A DNA stretch of 37,551 nucleotides from Mycoemilia scoparia (taxonomy: Eukaryota; Kickxellomycota; Kickxellomycetes; Kickxellales; Kickxellaceae), in contig JANBPU010000158.1 of the NCBI GenBank assembly GCA_027575805.1, positions 1-37,551 on the forward strand, in the 5' to 3' direction. Of this stretch, positions 1 to 11,714 are shown piece by piece. The number at the start of each line of letters is the position of its first letter. Within the stretch, counting starts at the first letter, position 1. Below the pieces are notes generated by a model, which made no database searches, was not told the DNA's origin, and saw nothing but the letters and a program-made list of their open reading frames with translations. The position numbers and the translations under genes were made by a program.

Positions 1-75
1 GCCGCTAATCAGTGGTGATTATCACCCTATGATCAGCAGCCACCAAAAGTCACCCTTCATAAATTATGACCCATA
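1..75. repeat. partial copy of a dispersed inverted-repeat (MITE-like) element
   Basis: Bases 38-73 read GCCACCAAAAGTCACCCTTC followed by an A/T-rich end and ATTATGACCC. The reverse complement of 25985-26023 matches this stretch almost base for base, with a few substitutions. Similarity continues more weakly to the left, where GTGGTGATTA and CACCCTATGATC both have counterparts. The copy is cut by the window edge, so its other terminal repeat cannot be seen. That the two stretches are related is read directly from the sequence; calling it a MITE is inference. Confidence 0.55.
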
Positions 76-560
76 TGCAAATTCATGTTATTTAATCTAC
101 TAAAAAGGAATACAAAAGGAGTAATGCTTATGTGTGCATTTGGTAGAAAAATAGTGTTTTCATTTACATTACTTTAGTATAAATGCGTGAAAATTGATTT
201 CTGAAAGGTGTTAATAATTTAGCTGCTATGTGGTATATAGTGTCAAAACTAAACATGCATAATTAAACACACAATTATTGCCATTATTGTGTAGGCTATA
301 CTATCAATCGCTAAAGCCACTGGTATAAATGTCAAAAGCAAACTAAACCCCCCCCCCACAACAGAGAGAAATTATTTTTATGTGCGTTTGTTTGTATTAT
401 AAAAAATAAAATGTGTGTAGTAGAACTTTTAAAAAAAATAATGCACTAAATGTCTGGCCGTAAAAAAATAAATAGGAATCAATAAAAATAGAAAGTTATA
501 ATAAAAAGAAAAATATATCTGGTATATTAGGAATGTGTGACACCGAAAGTGGTTTGGATT
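76..560. other. 3' flank of myosin gene, no gene seen
   Basis: This AT-rich stretch lies downstream of the myosin stop codon on the minus strand. It holds a run of ten C (about 348-357), several A/T homopolymers and many TTTATT/AATAAA-like strings that could serve as polyadenylation signals. No open frame of note and no RNA gene was recognised. Confidence 0.6.
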
Positions 561-3500
561 TTAGCTATAACGACCCGGGGAAACCCCACCGCCAGTTGCT
601 GCAATTGCTGTTGTGTTCAGCTTTCTACCATTGAGGCTGACTGGTGTTGAGGCTCCTATCCTTGAATGCAGGTTGTCAAGTTCTCTACGGAGTCTGGCAG
701 CCAATTCCTTGCTCTCAGCACACTCACGGTCTGATCTGCGCTTAGCAATTGAAAGCTCCTGCTCAATGCTTTCGTATTCCTTTAGCTGCGATTCAAGCCT
801 GGTAATCTTTTGTCCCAGCCTCTGAAGCTCCATTTCACCCCTTTGCTTGGACTTCTCACGTTCACCTAGTTGGTACTGCAATTCACGCAACTGACGCTCA
901 AGTCTCTTTATTGTCTGCTGCTGATCTTTAGCCGCCTTGGCTTCTGCTTGGATGCGGCCAGTAAGGTCGCTGTCGAGTGGAACAAAGCGCTTGTTTTCTT
1001 TAGCTCTGGCAGCAACCACTGCTGATTCGAGATCAACTACCTGTAGTCGAAGCTCCTTTGTGGTCTTTTCAAGCTGGTTGCGTTCTCTTGTAAGGACAGT
1101 GTTGGCCTCACGCTCCTTTTCGAGAGCAGAGAGGGCATCATTAACAGCTTGATCAAGCTTGTTTGCTCTCTCTGAGGCGGTTGTTGATCTGTGCGATGAT
1201 TCAGATAGTTTGGCCTTGAGCAGCTTGAGTTCATCCTCCAGCTGTAGGGCTGCCTTTTCTGCCATCTGACGGCTATTGTATGCCTCAGTGTACTTGCTCT
1301 GGAGCTCATTCAGGCGTGCCTCTAGCTTAGTCTTTGATACGCGGAGCTCCTCGCGGACCATATTGGCATCAGCCAATTCGGATGTTGCTGACTCGAGCTT
1401 GTGATGCATTTCGGTCAGCTTCTCTTCGGCATCCTTGGCCTTGTCGCGGGCCTTTTCGTAGGCGGGTGCTATTTCCTCGAGCTTGCCCATAGCCAGACTC
1501 AAATCATTCTTTGCCTTGGCGGCAGCAGCGTAGGCCTTGTCGATCTCTTGAGTCTTTTGAGCAGCCACGCTGTCAAGCTGTATGTATGCTTCACGCAGAC
1601 TGAGGTGGTCATTCTTGGCGTCCTCCAATTCTTGGGTCAGCTCTTGGAGCTCCTTCTGGTATTTCTGGCGGAGCTCGCTCATCGTAGAATCGTGGTCCTC
1701 GATATCTCTCAGGTGGCGTTCTGATATTTGACTAAGCTCGTTCTGTAAGCGCTCGCGCACATGGTCTAGCTCACTTGCGCTGAGGTTATGCTCGTCAAGC
1801 TTGGATTGCAAGTCAAACATGGCTGACTCAAGTTCGCTGCTGTGCTCTTCAGCATTCCTGCAACGTCTCAAAGCATCGTCTAATTCGGACTTCAACTCAT
1901 CAAACGCCTGTGTGGCAGATGCTGCCCTCTTTTCGGCTTGAATACGTGCATGTTCAGATGAATCGTGGCTAGAAGATATACCAGAGAATCGTTCCTGGAG
2001 CTCGGCATATGCCTTCTCTAGCTCTTCAGAGCGTGCGATGTGTGCATTGTGCTTGAGAGCTAGCTCTTCTTCACCAGACTGGTGCTTGGACAACAAAGCT
2101 TCGGCCTGCTCCTTGTCTTGGATGGCCTGCTCAAATTTCTGACGCATCTGTAGAAGCTCTTGCTGTTGCTCCCCATAGCTGCGATCCAAGTCCGCCATTT
2201 CGTTTCTCTTGTCCTCCAACTCTTGCTGGGCAACTCTAAGGGCGGTGTTGAGGGCATGGCGAGACTCCTCAAGCTGTGACATGCGCTCCTCCATCTCCTG
2301 CTGGATCTTGTTTTTGTAGTATTCAAGTTCCTCGCTGTTTTGGTTTTGAGTCAATTCGAGGTTGCGACTGCGGCGGTCAGACTCGTTGGCCATGTCTTGA
2401 AGTTCACGAATCTTGTGCTCAAGCTCTTGGCATCTTGCATCCAATTTGTTGCGATTTTCAAGATGGTAGGCGGCCTCAGCAAGGACTTCTTCAAGTCTAC
2501 GCTCTAGCTGGCGGTTGGCCCTACTCAACTGACTGGCCTCTTGCTGGTGTTTTTCCATCTGATCCTGCATTGAGTTGGACTTCTTTTGGTAGCGAACGGC
2601 TAGTGCTTCATGATCTTTGAGTGTAACAAGCTGTGACTCGAGTTCAACTTCTAGCTGTCTGACCTTGTCTTCTAGCTCACGCTTAGCTTCATCAACTGCA
2701 CTATGGTTCTGCTTGGACAGGTCAACTGACTGGTGGAGATTGCGTAGCTGATCCTCAAGCTGTTGCTTCTCGGTTTCCCATTTCTGGCGAAGAGCCACCT
2801 CTTCATCAAGCTTATCGCCAAGGGTACTGATCTCCTGAAGGAGAAGAAGGCGCCCTTCCTCAAACTCCCTTTCTTTTTGACTGGTCTCCTCTTGGAGCTT
2901 CTGTCTGAAAGAGTCTTGCTGTTCTTCCCAGCGACGCTTGACCTCCTGTGTCTTGCTATGCTCATCTCTTTCACGAAGAAGTTCGCTTTCTATATCAGCA
3001 ACAATCTTTTCGAGCTCTGTCTTTTGTTTCTCGAGGTCATGGACATTGCGAGTACCATCACCAATCTCATTGATAAGTCCTTGGAGTTCCTTTTCGAGAC
3101 CCTCCTTTTGCCCTTGCACAGTCTTCATTTGCTGGTCACGATCAGCCAAAGCAGCCTTGAGCTCTTCAACTTCGCTCTGGTACTTCCTGGACTCGTCAAC
3201 TGCCCGTTGTCTTTGTTTGTTGGCTTCCTCTATCTGGCTTTGAGCGGCGCTTAATTGCCCATCAACATCCTCAGTCGACTGCTTCAACTGATTAATGTAC
3301 GACTCCTGCTGTTCAAGTTGGTGTCGCAGGTCCTCAATCTCAACCATGGCCTTTGTCTTTGCCTTTTCGTTAGATGTGTTTTGAGCCTCCAACTCATCAT
3401 AGCCCTCCCTGAGATCCTTCAATTCTGCGAGGGCCTCTTCTTGGGCAAGCTCCAACTGACGATTGCGCTTATTGGCATCATCCTGGTAAATCTCCTTGAG

Positions 3501-6500
3501 TTTATCGAATTCAGCCGCCTGCTCAGTGATCTTTACTTGGTATTCGTCCATGATGCCTTCGCTTTCACTCAGGCGAGACTGGAGCTGTTCAATTTCCTGA
3601 CGGGCCTGATTTAGTGAGTTTTCAAGGCTAGATTTTTCCGAGGAAGCTTGGTTGGTGGTTGATTCAAGAGTTTTTAGGCTATTGGTTAGATGAGACTTTT
3701 CGCTCTCCAGTTTCTCAATAAGGCCATCACGCTGGGCCAGAGTAGAACGTAGCTCTTCAAGTTCCTTTTCGACAGCCTCCTTGTTGGACTTGATGTCTTC
3801 GAATACATTCTCGACCTCACGGGATTTGCTAGTGGTTTCAGCAAGCTGAGCCTCAAGGTCGCGTTTAGCAGCCTGTAAGTCAGAGTGAGCCTTTTGGTGG
3901 TCACCAAACTTGGCATCTATCTCGCGGTATGCGGCATCTATTTCTTCATGTGCTTGCCTGAGAGCCATATTTTCATGCTCAAGTTGCTCAATCTTGTTTT
4001 GCATTGCCTCTTCGGCTTCGATCTGGGCTTTGCGGGTGGATTCAAGCAACTGGTGGGCCTTACTCAACTCATCACGAAGTGTAGTAAGTTCAGACTCACG
4101 CATTCTACGAAGCTCAGATTCACGCGTACCTTCATCGGCGCGCTGCTCCATGAGACTGCGCATTTCATCTACCTCCTGCTCAAGGCGCTGAGAGTTTTCA
4201 ACCAAGCGCTTTCTTTCATTGAGATGGTTTGCAATCTCCTGCTCAAACGCAGCAATCTTGGTGGCCAGCTCACGCTTTTCCTTCTCAGTTACATTATGAG
4301 ATGCAGACCTCTCGTTAAGCTGGGACTCTACCTTTTCAAGTTTCTGCCTCAGCTCCTCAGTTTGCTTGTTGGATGCCTCTACCTCAGCATAGACTTTAGT
4401 CAACTCTGACTCGAGATCAGAATGGCGGGACTGGTGCTTTTTAATCTCGTTCTTGGACAACTCGACTGATTCCTCATGGTTAGCAATAGCAGCTTGGAGC
4501 TTGGCGACTGCGGTTTCCAACTGAGAAATCCTGGCCTTATCCTTTGCGGTCTGGTCGGCCAATTCATCAGCCTTTCTAGATGCCTCATCTCTTTCGGTTA
4601 TCAAGAGCTGGGCACGACCTTTCTGGATTTCGAGCTCTTTCTCCAGGGCCTGGAGTTTAGCACTCTTGACTTCTCTCTCATTGGCGAGAGAGCGCATAGA
4701 GCCGACCTCATTTTCGAGCTTTGTTTTAACATCGGCCAATTCCTTCTCAAGGGCAATCTTTTCGCGACTCAAGACTTCACATTGCTCTTCAAGGCGTTCG
4801 AGTTCACTAGCATGCTCCTTGAGGCTTTCCTCTAAGTTGAGTTCTCTCTCCTGGGTACGCTTGAGAATTTCTTCCTGGTCCATGGCAGCACTTCTCTCGC
4901 TAATCAGGATCTGCTCAATCTCTTCCTTTGTATGACGTAGCTCATCTCTCTCGCGCAAAATATCCTGATGGTTGGAAAGCTCCTTGACAAACTTCTCATT
5001 GAGCTCTCTGATCTCCTCGTCCTTTTTCTTCATTTCTTCATCAGTACGAGTCACATTGAGCAAAGGCTTGATCTTACGATACAAACGCCACCACGGCCAC
5101 TTGCACAGCTCGTTGTAGATTCTGGCATTGCGCTGGATGACACGAATGGCTTTGGCTTGGTCAATTCTTCTCTGGAAGCGATGACGACACAATGCACCAC
5201 GAGCGATTGCCTGGACATCCGTCAGGATACGAGACAGCTTGATATCGCGCACTTCCTCAAGCTCGGCAAGCACACCAGCACGGAAAAATACCTTGGTGTT
5301 ACCAAGCTTATACTTGGTCTTGTCCATCTTGAATGCATCAAGCAAGATCTGGACAGCCCGCTTGCTGTCGACAAATGTATCGCGGGGAATTACATCAGGA
5401 GCCAGGATCTCGTAGCGTTGGCGGAACTCAGAGAATGGAAGACGGTTAGGGAAACCTTGACGGGTAATACGAATACCTTCGAGCACACCATTACATCTGA
5501 GTTGTTCTAGCACAAGCGGGGTGTCGATGATACCAGCCTTCTTTTCTTGGTTAGGCAGAATGCAGCGGACAAAATGTGGCTGAGTCTGGTTCAATGTGGC
5601 CATCAGAACATTGAGCTGGTCTTTGTGACGCTGACTGACGGTGCGGAATGCACCACGTTTGAGAGTTGTCGGAACGGCACGTTTGGCTAATGAAGTAGAC
5701 GAACCGACCAAGTTGGATCTACCACCAGGTCCCGAAGAAGATCCATATGATGATGATGATGAAGTCTGCTGAGGATCAGATGAATAGTCATCAAACAGGT
5801 ATGCGACATAAGGCTCGGTAGAATTTGCCAAAAGACGAGTAACACTTTCGTTGAGTGGATCCTTGTTCTTTTCCAACCATCCTTCAGTGTTGTATTCAAC
5901 TCTTGATGCATAGTGTTGAATAACGAAGCCCATGGCAAATCTGGGAACCTCGTATTTCGAAGACTTTCCGCCCCACAGATTATGCAACTTTTCGGTGAAA
6001 GTCTTGTCGGTGGCCTTTGGCATAACTGACTCCTCGTCGAGACAAGAAAGAATGCCAATGGGCTTTGTGCGGTCAATAAGATCAATGGTAGGCTGAAGAT
6101 CCATACCAAAGTCGATAAAGTTCCACTCAATGCCTTCACGCTTATATTCCTCCTGCTCAAGAATGAACATGTGGTGATTGAAGAACTGTTGGAGACGCTC
6201 GTTGGTGTAATTGATGCACAGTTGCTCAAAGGTATTGACTTCGAGGATCTCGAAACCAGCAATATCCAAGACGCCAATAAATGTGGACTTTCCACTAGAG
6301 CGGCCCAAAGCGTTATTGATGCGAGAAACCAATGCACTGAACAGGCGTTCATACAAGGATCTTGAAAGAGCTTCGATTGAATGGACGACTTGCGCAGCAG
6401 TGCGTGACTGAGTTACCCAGTCGCGACCGGCCTTGATACTGGGGCGAAGAAGAGCTTTGGTAAAGTCGTTTACTTGGATGCCGAGCACGTGGCAAACCTT

Positions 6501-7942
6501 TTCGGCATTAATATGTTCCTTCAAAACTGCTTCGTCAAGACGTGTTGATTGGACCTCGATGTTGCCGATATGTAGAATGGCAGCGATGATTCTGAACAAA
6601 CTGAATTGCTCGTCACTCGTAAACCCAGTAGTGTCAAGTGCTTTCATAAGATCCTTGAACTCGGCCTTATCATCCACGCCGTGAATGGTCTTTTTGCATT
6701 GACGAGTGAATGCGTAACCTTCTGGACCCTTATCGATCAGCAATTTGTCCTTGAGTTCTTTGGAAGCGCCGCTCATGAACTGGTAGAAAATGTGGTAATT
6801 TCTTTCGAGTTTGGATTGGTGAGTGACACGGGGCTTTTCTAGCAAGTACCATTCAATGTGAGCACCGGCTATATGACCGGCCATATTGAACTCGATCCTA
6901 ATGAATTTACCGAAACGAGATGAATTGTTGTTGCGGATGGTTTGGGCGTTACCGAATGATTCTAGGATTGGGTTGGTGCTGAGGATCTGTTGGTCTAGAG
7001 TACCTCCCAGCCCGCCATAGCCATATTGGCTGTTGTTTTTTACAGGCCTTTCGCCAGCCAAGGCTGTAAGGTATTGGATAACCTTTTTTGTGTTTTCGGT
7101 TTTGCCAGCACCCGATTCACCGCTATCGAATTGGTATATGAATGTAGATACGATTAACCACGGTTAGTTTGGTTGATTCTTTCATTAAGTATATAAGCAA
7201 TAAACATTTACTAGATATTTCGCATCACTTACGTTACAAGAATAGACTGGTTGTCTCTAGAATGAAGCATGTCATGGAACGCCGCATCGGTGACTGCAAA
7301 AATATGAGGAGGCACCTCATTGCGCTTCTTGTTTTTGTATCCGGTAACATACTCTTGGCCATAAATAGGCAAAGGATAATAGGGATTGACCGCAACCAAG
7401 AACAGGCCAGAATACGTATAAATCATGTCGTCAAAAAACCTTTGCTTTAGGTTATGAACAACCGATGCTTCGTTGAGATAGCCCAAATCGGCCATATCAT
7501 CAACTCGATCAAACTTTGGAGGGTTGACTTTTTCTGTATCGTTGATATCAACCGTGACTTCCTTGCCGCTAATAAGACGGACATCGACTTTACTCCCTGA
7601 ACGCTCCTTGATCACATATCCAGCGATGTATCCTTCTTTCTGGTCAGGAACCCACACCCATTTCTTGTCAGCAAAGTTCATATCGCTGTGTTCAAACATA
7701 TTTGGTATGACTTTCTTTGCTCTTCGGCTTCCAGCACCGCCGCCGCCGCCACCACCACCACCACCACCACCGCCTGGTGAAGAAGTTAAGGAATTTGGAC
7801 TGGCTAAACCACCTCCACCACCATTAAGATTTATACCATTACCTTTTCCAGATATTTGGCCATTAAGTCGATTCTGGATAGCACGACGGACACTTGCAAC
7901 TGAGGTTCTGCCTCCCACCGAACTAGCATCAAATGCGCCCAT
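561..7942 (-). CDS. myosin II heavy chain (conventional, two exons)
   Basis: Join 7942-7233 and 7122-561; 2423 aa. The 110-bp intron (GTAAGT donor, TAG acceptor) splits Thr237, and the next exon opens with the P-loop GESGAGKT (238-245). Also visible are a Gly-rich N-terminal extension, an SH3-like segment (WVWVPDQKEGYIAG), switch I NNNSSRFGKF (about 301-310), switch II DIAGFE (523-528), a Ser/Gly-rich loop 2, the LPNQ/LRCNGVLEGIRI actin/converter region, and IQ-type light-chain sites near 865-910. From about 920 the rest is heptad coiled coil, ending in a short non-helical tail SPGRYS. Family role: actin-based motor that forms bipolar filaments and drives contractile-ring cytokinesis (Myo1/Myo2/MyoB type). 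The length fits filamentous-fungal myosin II rather than yeast forms. The start is the first ATG of the exon-1 frame; an AT-repeat lies just upstream. The exact paralogue is not known, so no symbol is given. Confidence 0.95.
7123..7232 (-). other. myosin intron 1
   Basis: The donor reads AC|GTAAGT and the acceptor GATAG|C on the minus strand. Removing these 110 bp restores the conserved [22 protein letters not shown] context without a stop. The conserved protein sequence fixes both boundaries. Confidence 0.93.
7737..7776. repeat. GGT/GGC trinucleotide tract coding polyglycine
   Basis: On the plus strand this is a run of CCG/CCA units. It encodes 13 consecutive Gly (about residues 56-69) in the N-terminal extension of the myosin. 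Trinucleotide tracts like this commonly vary in length between strains. Confidence 0.9.
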
Positions 7943-8294
7943 ATTTTAATATGTATATATATATATATATAAAATGTCGATGGATAAGGAGAGAGAGAGC
8001 GCGTGGGGTCTTTTATGTGAAGTGATAAAACTGTTGCTTTTGGTCAATTTAAATGTGTATATATATGTATATATGTGTGTGTGTGTATATATATACGCTT
8101 GGAATGTCCTTTCTTTTAGAATAGTGGATGGACTATTTTGAATTTAGAGATAGCTTATGAAAACAAACGCTCAAAAAACACCACCTCCACAACTATCACC
8201 GCAACAGCAACTACTACAACTAATACTACTAAGAATAATGTTGGGAAATAAAAAGAAAATAAATAGAAGAAAAAATAGGAATGAAAGAGAGAGA

Positions 8295-8320
8295 GTGTGT
8301 GTGTGTGTGTGTGTGTGTGT
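8295..8320. repeat. (GT)13 microsatellite
   Basis: Uninterrupted GT dinucleotides follow a short GA run. A CA tract of similar length lies about 240 bp downstream. Confidence 0.95.
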
Positions 8321-8556
8321 AGTTAAAAGTAAGAAAATAGAATTTATCAAAAGCTAGAAAACAAAACAAAGAGATAATGATGATGGTGATGTATACAAGA
8401 AATGAAGGTTATTTGGTTCAACAATGGACTAACAACTTCTCTTTCCTTCCTTCTTTTCTTTCTGCTACTAATAATGAATAGAACGCAAAAACAGAGGTAA
8501 AAGCACAGCCCAACTCAATATACTTGTCAAATCAACAAATCTCGCACAAAGACACG

Positions 8557-8581
8557 CACACACACACACACACACACACAT
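8557..8581. repeat. (CA)12 microsatellite
   Basis: Uninterrupted CA dinucleotides, followed by three GTAGAC-like hexamers (8588-8604). The tract is complementary to the GT tract at 8295-8320. Confidence 0.93.
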
Positions 8582-9512
8582 AGAAGTAGACGTAGACGTA
8601 GACAGACAGAGAAAAGTAGAATATCTAAAAAGAGGAATATAATAAACAAAACTAGTGGACGAGCATCTCAAGTAAACAAAACATGTGGATATGATTGGCT
8701 GATATTTTCATCAAAGATAAGTCGCAAAAGATGTCTTTGCTTATAAAAGCCCAGAATGTGGTGGCAAAAATTGCTTTGTCAAGAGCGCATGCTGTTTCCA
8801 ACTTGCCACCAACACTAACAAAAATATGTATGGATGCTTCTAATTTAAAAAAAGGGGGTTTTTTTTTTTACATAATTGACATTTAAAGATCAGAAAGTTG
8901 TTATTAGTTTTTTAGGGGTTAGATCAACCACAACTAGGCAGTACCTTTTTGTGTAAAAACTCTTTAAAGATCGAAGAATCTGTTGCTGTTGTTGTTGTTG
9001 TTGCTGTGTGTGTATATATGATTGCTTTAGCTTATTTTTCAATTTCTTAAACCTTGATGACTCTTTTCTTCACAAAGTTAGTATGATATATGAAGACAAC
9101 GTTTGTGTCTTGGATTGGACAGATTTGTTGGCATTGCAATATAAGTATTGTATTGAAGTATATATATCAGAGAGATCTTGCTAAAAACATACCGATCCAC
9201 ATGAAAAAGAAACCCCAAATCACAACATATCACTACTTGCTCAAAGCACAAGAACTAAGCAAGCATCACAAAGATCCAGCACAAGATTAAGATAAATCTA
9301 CTATAAAAAAGACCGATGAAAAGCGGTAGTGTGAGGTCTGGTCTATCTTGTAGATCACACTATAAAATATATAATTAAATCAAACTAATAGATAACAGAG
9401 CAAAGTCAATTCAAAACACAGCTAAAATAATATCACAAACCCCAACATAAGATGGTCAAAAATGGAACCCCAGAAGCTACATATAAAATATCAGATGATT
9501 GGGGCAAACCCT

Positions 9513-9531
9513 GAGAGAGAGAGAGAGAGAG
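9513..9531. repeat. (GA)n microsatellite
   Basis: About nine GA units in the myosin/GPI-protein spacer, with no coding context. Confidence 0.9.
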
Positions 9532-11033
9532 TCTATCTTTGCCTACCATAGATTCAATTCCAAGTGAAATCTTGCCAAATTGCAACTACACTAGTTGATA
9601 AATACTTTGCTGCTTATCTCAAGTATATTATTTCTTTACGATCTCTCACACTATAAATTGGCTTTCGCCCCACACAAGATTTCATTGTCAACTTTTAATC
9701 ATCATTGATTGATTACATTTTAATGTAGGATTTTCAATACAAAATTAATGTTGTGTTGGTGCGTGTGTAAAGTGAAAAAATAGGGCTGTTGGGAAGAAGG
9801 GGGTGTTGTGGATGATTTATAGTTTGGGGTGATAATATGATGGGCTAGCAAAAATCAAAACAAATAAAACCAGAGTCATTCTGGTTCTTGACAGCCTTGA
9901 TGTATCTTCTAGTTCAGTTCTGCTGGTTGAGCTTTTGGGCACAGCACGGCTGTGAATGGCCATCTTGGGTTTTGTTTCTTTAGCTCATTCGCATTCCTTT
10001 GTAGGCTTGCTTTTTATTCAACAAAGGCTGTCTGTATTGATGTTGCTAGAGAGGAATATGGGCCGCAAGCAAAGTGGGCCATGTGGTGAAGGCATGAAGA
10101 TAAAGCTCAACGTATTTGTCCTTTGATAGCTTTGAAGTATAAGGAGTAAAGAGATGGGGTGGGGATAAAGTAAATGCAACGGTGTGGTGTGTGTGGGGGT
10201 TGCAGCAGAGAGGCGTGCTGGATCATAGAATGAAGAGGAGCCAGCCCTTGGGAATGTACAGAATTGGGCCTATATTTATAAAATAAAGTATGACTATTTA
10301 TGAGAATGAAAGTGTAAACAATATGTGTGTGTGTGTGTGTAAGCGCTGTCAATCGAGTTTTGATACACACACGTACGTTGGAGTGTTTCTTAGTTTGTTG
10401 ATGTATTACAATCATTCAACAGTGATGCGTGTAAGAAGATATGGAGAATATGAAAGTCGCTGTTGCTGATGCAGTACTTCCACACGACTATTCCAACATA
10501 CATCCCGGCTATTTTCCCCCAGCATCCACACTGAAAGAGAGAGAAGACCAACCAACTTCACTGCGACATGCTAAAGCAGCAACAGCGACCAAAAAGACCG
10601 GACCGGTCCTTGTTATCTGTAATGGATGTGTGTGCGCAAACAACAAAAACAGTTCTTTCAGTTCCCTAACTGGCAACGGTTTTTACTGACACTGCTACTG
10701 CTGTGACTACAACTAAGATTTCGGCATGGTCTTTTATCTCAGGGAGTCGTAGTAGTGGGCTGGCGCGCAACAATACAAGGTTTTTATTTCATTTTGGTTG
10801 GCCAACTTTAAGACCACATCTTTTTCTTTCTAAAGGCTTTTTTCTATATCCTGGTTGTTTGGTAAAATACTTTGTGTTTTCGTATATACACAACTACGCG
10901 ATAGTGGTGTTTTTATCTACCTCTACCTTTTGTTTGAATCTCTATATACCACCGACCCCCCTCCCTTTTTCCAAACATCCCACCGCCCTACTTTCCACAC
11001 CTCTCAATCGACCTTAATAATCAGTCATCCATA

Positions 11034-11714
11034 ATGATGTTCGGTTCCAAGCTATCAACACGCCTGCTTCTACCAATCACCCAGATTTTACTTGCCATTA
11101 CACTTATGGTGGTGGACGCCACGCCTGTGGTTACATTCGACAATGTAACATGGAAAGAAAATCCCACTGAAAGCGACATGTGGGAAACCAAATACTACCC
11201 CGGCTACCAAAAGCTGCTTGACAACATCAAAGACAAATACCCAGACATGTATTCCCAACTAACCAGTTTGCTTGGCAACAGCGGCGAGATTCCAAAAACC
11301 TATGACCCCAGCTGGGTAAAATCCGCCGACTCTGCTCTCATCAGCTGGGAAAAGGATAATTTCGATTCTGACCAGTTGGCCGAGAAATATTATGGTTTGC
11401 CTATTCCTTCTGTTGTCACGGATTCGGCCGAGCTGAAGAAAGATTCTGATGGCGTGTTTAATGTTTTGGATTCTGATACTGAGGACGGTATTTCTATGAA
11501 GAGCGACAAGAAGAAAGGCGTTAGCAATAACAAGAGTCGTAGCGGCGGGAAAGACGATGAAGATGACAAGAAGGATGGCAGTAGCGACGATAACAAGGGC
11601 GGTGATAACGAAAGCTCTACGGGTGCCGGAAATAGCTTGATGAGTGGGTTTATGTCTGCTAATTTGGCTGTTGGTATTGTAGCCTTGTCATCCCTGTACC
11701 ATCTTTTGTTCTAA
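11034..11714 (+). CDS. secreted, probably GPI-anchored small protein
   Basis: 226 aa, intronless. An N-terminal hydrophobic signal peptide (about residues 10-28, LLLPITQILLAITLMVV) is followed by DATP, a plausible signal-peptidase site. An N-glycosylation sequon NVT lies at 37-39. The middle (about 40-125) is Tyr/Trp-containing and probably folded (KYYPGYQKLLDNIKDKYPDMY). Residues about 145-195 form a Lys/Asp/Ser/Gly-rich low-complexity stalk with a second sequon, NES. The C terminus is a short hydrophobic tail (ANLAVGIVALSSLYHLLF) ending at the stop, with small residues (SSTGAGNS) before it, the pattern of a GPI attachment signal. A role at the cell surface or wall is inferred. No named family was recognised. 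The first of the two tandem ATGs is used. Confidence 0.82.
   Translation: MMFGSKLSTRLLLPITQILLAITLMVVDATPVVTFDNVTWKENPTESDMWETKYYPGYQKLLDNIKDKYPDMYSQLTSLLGNSGEIPKTYDPSWVKSADSALISWEKDNFDSDQLAEKYYGLPIPSVVTDSAELKKDSDGVFNVLDSDTEDGISMKSDKKKGVSNNKSRSGGKDDEDDKKDGSSDDNKGGDNESSTGAGNSLMSGFMSANLAVGIVALSSLYHLLF

Larger units (their letters stand above)
7943..11033. other. long intergenic region, microsatellite-rich
   Basis: About 3.1 kb separate the divergent myosin (-) and GPI-protein (+) starts. The region holds an AT run (about 7954-7972) next to the myosin start, a mixed TG/TA tract (8054-8095), (GT)13 near 8295-8320, a (CA)12 tract near 8557-8581, GTAGAC repeats (about 8588-8604), GTT repeats (8986-9003), a GA tract (9513-9531) and a GT tract (10325-10340). 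A pyrimidine-rich stretch at about 10950-11015 precedes the GPI-protein ATG, as in many fungal core promoters. Open frames at 10441-10689 and 10703-11017 look like chance. No RNA gene was recognised. Confidence 0.6.

Noticed and set aside
2763..3254. 163-codon plus-strand frame
   Set aside because: Antisense shadow of the myosin coiled coil; similar plus-strand frames occur along 600-5500 for the same reason.
7524..7949. Plus-strand frame with a polyproline run
   Set aside because: It is antisense to myosin exon 1; the prolines mirror the Gly tract.
10107..10415. Minus-strand 102-codon frame with HTHTHTH
   Set aside because: The repeat comes from the GT microsatellite; no other protein-like feature.
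10441..10689. 82-codon plus-strand frame containing the palindrome GGACCGGTCC (10600-10609)
   Set aside because: No recognisable domain and no downstream continuation; could be an upstream frame of the GPI-protein transcript, but nothing supports it.
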